From positions 1,445,759-1,481,416 of the forward strand of contig LSYV01000003.1 in the NCBI GenBank assembly GCA_001584585.1: 35,658 nucleotides of DNA, given 5' to 3'. Below the pieces are notes generated by a model. The model was not told where the DNA came from. It saw nothing but the letters and a program-made list of their open reading frames with translations, and made no database searches. How positions within the stretch are numbered: position 1 is the first letter of the stretch; each line of letters opens with the position of its first letter. The position numbers were made by a program, and so were the translations under genes. Origin of the DNA: Gonium pectorale (lineage: Eukaryota; Chlorophyta; Chlorophyceae; Chlamydomonadales; Volvocaceae). Positions 32,786 through 35,658 of this stretch are shown here, one piece after another.

Positions 32786-34144
32786 TTCTGCATGTGCAGT
32801 GCGGGATTGGATCCTGGAAGGGCCTGGAACACGGTAGGCGTGAGCTGCGCGCACGTTTTCATGCGTTGGTTCTTCATCTAAGTCCTCCTGTGCGGGGCTG
32901 GCTATTCAAGACAAGTATATCGCAGCAGCACGTTTGGCTGCTCCATCGAGTCCAATTACCTGGTCGAGACCTACTCAGCAAACCCGTAGCTCCAACTGCC
33001 TTCCGAAAGTTGTTAATGGTACTGCGCAGTGCCGGCCGTGCCCACAAGCCCGAAACCCCATACGAGAGCATCTTTGGGCGTCGTGTCGGGCTCCGTCCGG
33101 CCTGCGTTAGCCGGCTTCCGCGTGAGCAGCAGCGCTACCACGCTCCGCTCGCTATACGTGCCCAGCTCTACCCGGATCATACAGCGATGCAAGGGCCGCC
33201 ACGGACTTGCCGAGCAGCCGCCCACAAAGCCACGGCGCGAGAGGCAGACAGGGCATCATAACAGCGGACCACGAGCCGCTGCTTGGCAAGGTTCGGATGG
33301 GCTGGATGGGAGGCTGGGACCGGGATCAGGCGCTACCACTCGACCGCCCAGGAAAACACGACGTGACGTGACGCTGCAACATAGAGCTGCCGGCACTCGC
33401 TGCGCTTGGCTTTGATGGCTCCTCCCCTTCCCGGCATCAGTGGCTGCGTCGCGTCCGAGGCAAGCGCAGTCCTGCTCAGATCCCTGCACACCCAGAGAGG
33501 GCGGGTGTAAAGACAGGGTAACTACACCCAATCTAGGTAAGGCCTTTGAAGTGGATTCCCTCTTCCTTTGCAGCGTTCCCTGTTCAATAGCCCAGGCTGT
33601 CCTTGCACGCTCTTCCAAGTGGCGGCCGCCGTCGTCCTGTGCTCCCATGCCCCGAACTTCCCACGGATCGCAGGTCCACGCGAGGCACGCAGCAACCGTG
33701 AAGCTGACTGGCGAACGTCGGAGCCTGACACTTGTGCGCGCCGGAGAGGCCGGACAGCCCGCTGCGCGTGCTATGCTATCCAGGTAATAGCCCCGTTTCA
33801 CGCACATGCCAGAAGGCACGATTACGTCGCCCTTCATTCTAGCATCCATGGAGCCTGTAACGACAAGGACGTAGTTGCCCAGCGCCAACGCTCGCCAAAT
33901 GCAAGCCCGTTCTGGGTTTGCCCGTTCCAAGATAAGCGCAAGTCGTGACCAGGCGACGAATGCGGACTCGGAAGAGTGGGCTGCCGTGACCCGCAAGCAC
34001 GTGGTCTCTGAACCCCACGATACTTGCACCTCTCATAACCCGCACTACAAGCCGCCCGAGCCCCCTCCTCCCCCCACAATTTTCAATGGTCGGGAGGTGT
34101 ATGCGCCCCAGGGCTTCTCTACTGAGAATGCCTTCCAGCCCTCT

Positions 34145-34159
34145 CCCCCCCCCCCCCCC
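34145..34159. repeat. Run of 15 C (G on the - strand)
   Basis: An uninterrupted homopolymer about 40 bases past the gene G stop codon, in its 3' UTR. Runs of this length are prone to length errors in sequencing. Confidence 0.9.
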
Positions 34160-34198
34160 AAAGCCGGCAAGCTGTGAGCCAAGCGCCAGGACAGCTCG

Positions 34199-35506
34199 TC
34201 AGACGCCGGGCTCGGACTTGGTGTCTCCGCCGCCTGCGACCGGCTTCCGAGGCCTCTGGATCGCCCGCTTCGTTGCTGGCGCTGCCGCCTGGACCTGCGT
34301 TTCAGCTGTCCCCGAAGCCTGCGCCCCGGGCGCCCCCGCGCTGCTGGTATTTGGCCCCTCGTCGCTTCCGTCAACAGCCTTCTGCGCCTTGCGAGAGGCC
34401 CACGGCTTTGGTGTCGTCCGCTTCGGCAACGACGCGGCCAGTCCCGAAGCGTGCGCATCAGCCCCGGGCGCCGGCCCTGCTGCGGCCCCTGACCCGGAGG
34501 GCGCAGTTGTAGATGAGGTCGAGGGGGCGAAATCGCTGCCACCATTGGGAGCGGCTGTTCGCGCAGGTCGCCGCGTAAACCTCGCAGCCATTGATGCAGC
34601 GGGCTGCTGCGGGGTCTGCGCTCTCGCCGGTTGTTGCGCTGCGGCGCCCACACGCGGGCCGCGCGCAACCCCCGCTGGTGACGCTTGATGCCTTTCTTGC
34701 TCCGCCGGCGGCACATTGGTCTGTGCACCCGCCGCCTCCTTCGCCGTGGCCGTCCCCAGCGCCTGACCCTCGGTGCTGGAGTCGGAGGAGCCGTTTAGCG
34801 CCGCGGAGTCAGATGCCTCGGATGCCGCCTTGGTCGCTTGGGCTCGCAGCTTACGCGCCTGCGGCTTGGGCTCCTGCGGCGATGACCCAACCGCAGACGC
34901 CTTTCCTGGCTGCGGCTGTGGTTGCAGCGACGACTGCGGTTTTGGCTGCGATCGCGGCATCCACTGCCTGGTCGATTGCGGCATCGATTGCGGCTGCGCA
35001 GCTGTCTGGTGCTGCGGCGGACCTGCAGCCCCGAAACCCGCAGCCATCTCCCGCCGTATCTCCTCGCTGCGCATCACCAGCAGCTCCGGCCGCCGCCTCA
35101 GCGCCTCCAGCACCGCCGCCTGCAGGTCCGCGTCCGCATCTGCTTCCTCGTCCTCCGCATCCCCTTCATCGCCTCTACTGCCGATGGCCCCGCCGCTCAT
35201 CGCCGCTTGGCTCTCACTCCCGCTCCGGCTCCCCTCGCCCCTCCCTCGGCTTCCCGCTGCGGCTCCTGCCGCCGACACCGACGCCTGGCCGTCGGCACCC
35301 CGCGGGCCACACATGCTGCGTACATCGGCCCACGCCCGCACCACGTCGCGCGGCTGAGTCGTCAGCAGCTGCGGGCAGCCCAGCGCCATCTGTACGACAT
35401 CATCATACGGCATGTCCGTCGTGCTGCTGATGTACAGCAAGTGCTCCATTGCGTCCATGGGCTCTAGCTCTAGCATGTCCGGGTTCGCCAGGGCCGTCCG
35501 AGCCAC
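34199..35506 (-). CDS. Unrecognised protein, last exon only, possibly mTERF-like (gene G)
   Basis: One long exon, 35506-34199, begins after the acceptor CCCCGCAG at phase 0 and ends with TGA; 435 aa are visible and the 5' exons lie beyond the right edge. The first 65 residues are helical, with repeated short motifs: ALANPDMLEL, then VVQMALGCPQLLTTQP, and after an acidic insert, ALRRRPELLVMRSEEI. This P-x-LL spacing recalls mTERF organelle nucleic-acid-binding repeats, but only weakly. The remainder is low-complexity: an acidic Asp/Glu/Ala stretch, a Gln/Pro-rich stretch, then a long Ala/Ser/Pro region with basic patches, ending KSEPGV. It is convergent with gene F. The exon is likely real because the frame is open for 1.3 kb and opens exactly at a good acceptor; the function is not known. 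Confidence 0.7.
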   Translation of the reverse strand: MARTALANPDMLELEPMDAMEHLLYISSTTDMPYDDVVQMALGCPQLLTTQPRDVVRAWADVRSMCGPRGADGQASVSAAGAAAGSRGRGEGSRSGSESQAAMSGGAIGSRGDEGDAEDEEADADADLQAAVLEALRRRPELLVMRSEEIRREMAAGFGAAGPPQHQTAAQPQSMPQSTRQWMPRSQPKPQSSLQPQPQPGKASAVGSSPQEPKPQARKLRAQATKAASEASDSAALNGSSDSSTEGQALGTATAKEAAGAQTNVPPAEQERHQASPAGVARGPRVGAAAQQPARAQTPQQPAASMAARFTRRPARTAAPNGGSDFAPSTSSTTAPSGSGAAAGPAPGADAHASGLAASLPKRTTPKPWASRKAQKAVDGSDEGPNTSSAGAPGAQASGTAETQVQAAAPATKRAIQRPRKPVAGGGDTKSEPGV

Positions 35507-35658
35507 CTGCGGGGCGTGAACGCACGCATGCATCTTCCCATTGGCGGCCCACACGCACGAAAGGCACGCCCTGGAAGGGGAGGTCACCGGATACTCCCCA
35601 GCACGCCGCAAGCTAATGCATCACCCGCCGTGGCCGGCAGTCTCTGAGTCGTGGGAGG
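35507..35658 (-). other. Intron of gene G running off the window
   Basis: The 152 bases upstream of the gene G acceptor show no coding similarity and end with the pyrimidine-rich acceptor. The matching donor is outside the window. Confidence 0.55.

Larger units (their letters stand above)
32351..34198. other. Convergent 3' region between genes F and G
   Basis: It holds the gene F 3' UTR (to about 32800) and, on the - strand, the 3' UTR of gene G. A hairpin with a 10-bp stem and 12-base loop lies at 32653-32684 inside the gene F 3' UTR. A minus-strand open frame at 34029-33256 lacks motifs and splice support. No minus-strand TGTAA was found for gene G. Confidence 0.45.

Noticed and set aside
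33256..34029. Minus-strand open frame of 257 codons between genes F and G
   Set aside because: No domain or membrane motif, no splice-consistent neighbours, and composition like random GC-rich DNA. It lies where 3' UTRs of two convergent genes are expected.

Overview
This is nuclear DNA of a volvocine green alga (Chlamydomonas/Volvox/Gonium group), judged from the sequence. Coding DNA is very GC-rich. Each gene is cut into many short exons by GT-AG introns of about 100-400 bases, a few with a GC donor. TGTAA, the chlorophycean poly(A) signal, lies downstream of most genes. The gene content (Ser-Pro-Lys repeat protein, guanylate-binding-protein-like GTPase, receptor-type nucleotide cyclase with a bacterial-type binding domain) also fits. 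No bacterial operon, tRNA, rRNA, CRISPR array or transposon was recognised. All exon models were built by hand, matching reading frame, splice phase and family motifs. Internal exons are well supported; 5' ends and UTRs are less certain.

Layout, left to right: (A) + strand, 1-1332, 3' end of a Lys-Ser-Pro repeat protein gene. (B) - strand, 4385-2809, a small RING-CH (MARCH-type) zinc-finger protein with a C-terminal membrane helix, 5 exons, 214 aa. (C) - strand, 8497-5429, a 12-TM major facilitator transporter of the MFSD4/FucP-like type, 6 exons, 477 aa. (D) + strand, 9158-13534, a guanylate-binding-protein/atlastin-like GTPase, 13 exons, 587 aa. (E) + strand, 14461-25178, a receptor nucleotide cyclase, 23 exons, 1669 aa: signal peptide, bacterial-type solute-binding ectodomain, one TM helix, two different cyclase domains and a long low-complexity tail. 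(F) + strand, 26139-32350, a fusion of a short-chain dehydrogenase with a zinc-free medium-chain enone reductase, 17 exons, 676 aa, ending in the peroxisomal signal SRL. (G) - strand, 35506-34199, last exon of a gene continuing off the right edge, possibly mTERF-like.

The genes do not form an obvious pathway. C and D are divergent over about 660 bp; A/B and F/G are convergent. The two most notable genes are E and F. In E, the two cyclase domains have complementary residues: metal-binding Asp only in the first, guanine-type Glu/Cys and the Arg only in the second. In F, the two domains resemble the enzymes for two consecutive steps of eicosanoid/oxylipin breakdown (hydroxyl to ketone, then reduction of the conjugated double bond), joined in one chain with a peroxisomal address.
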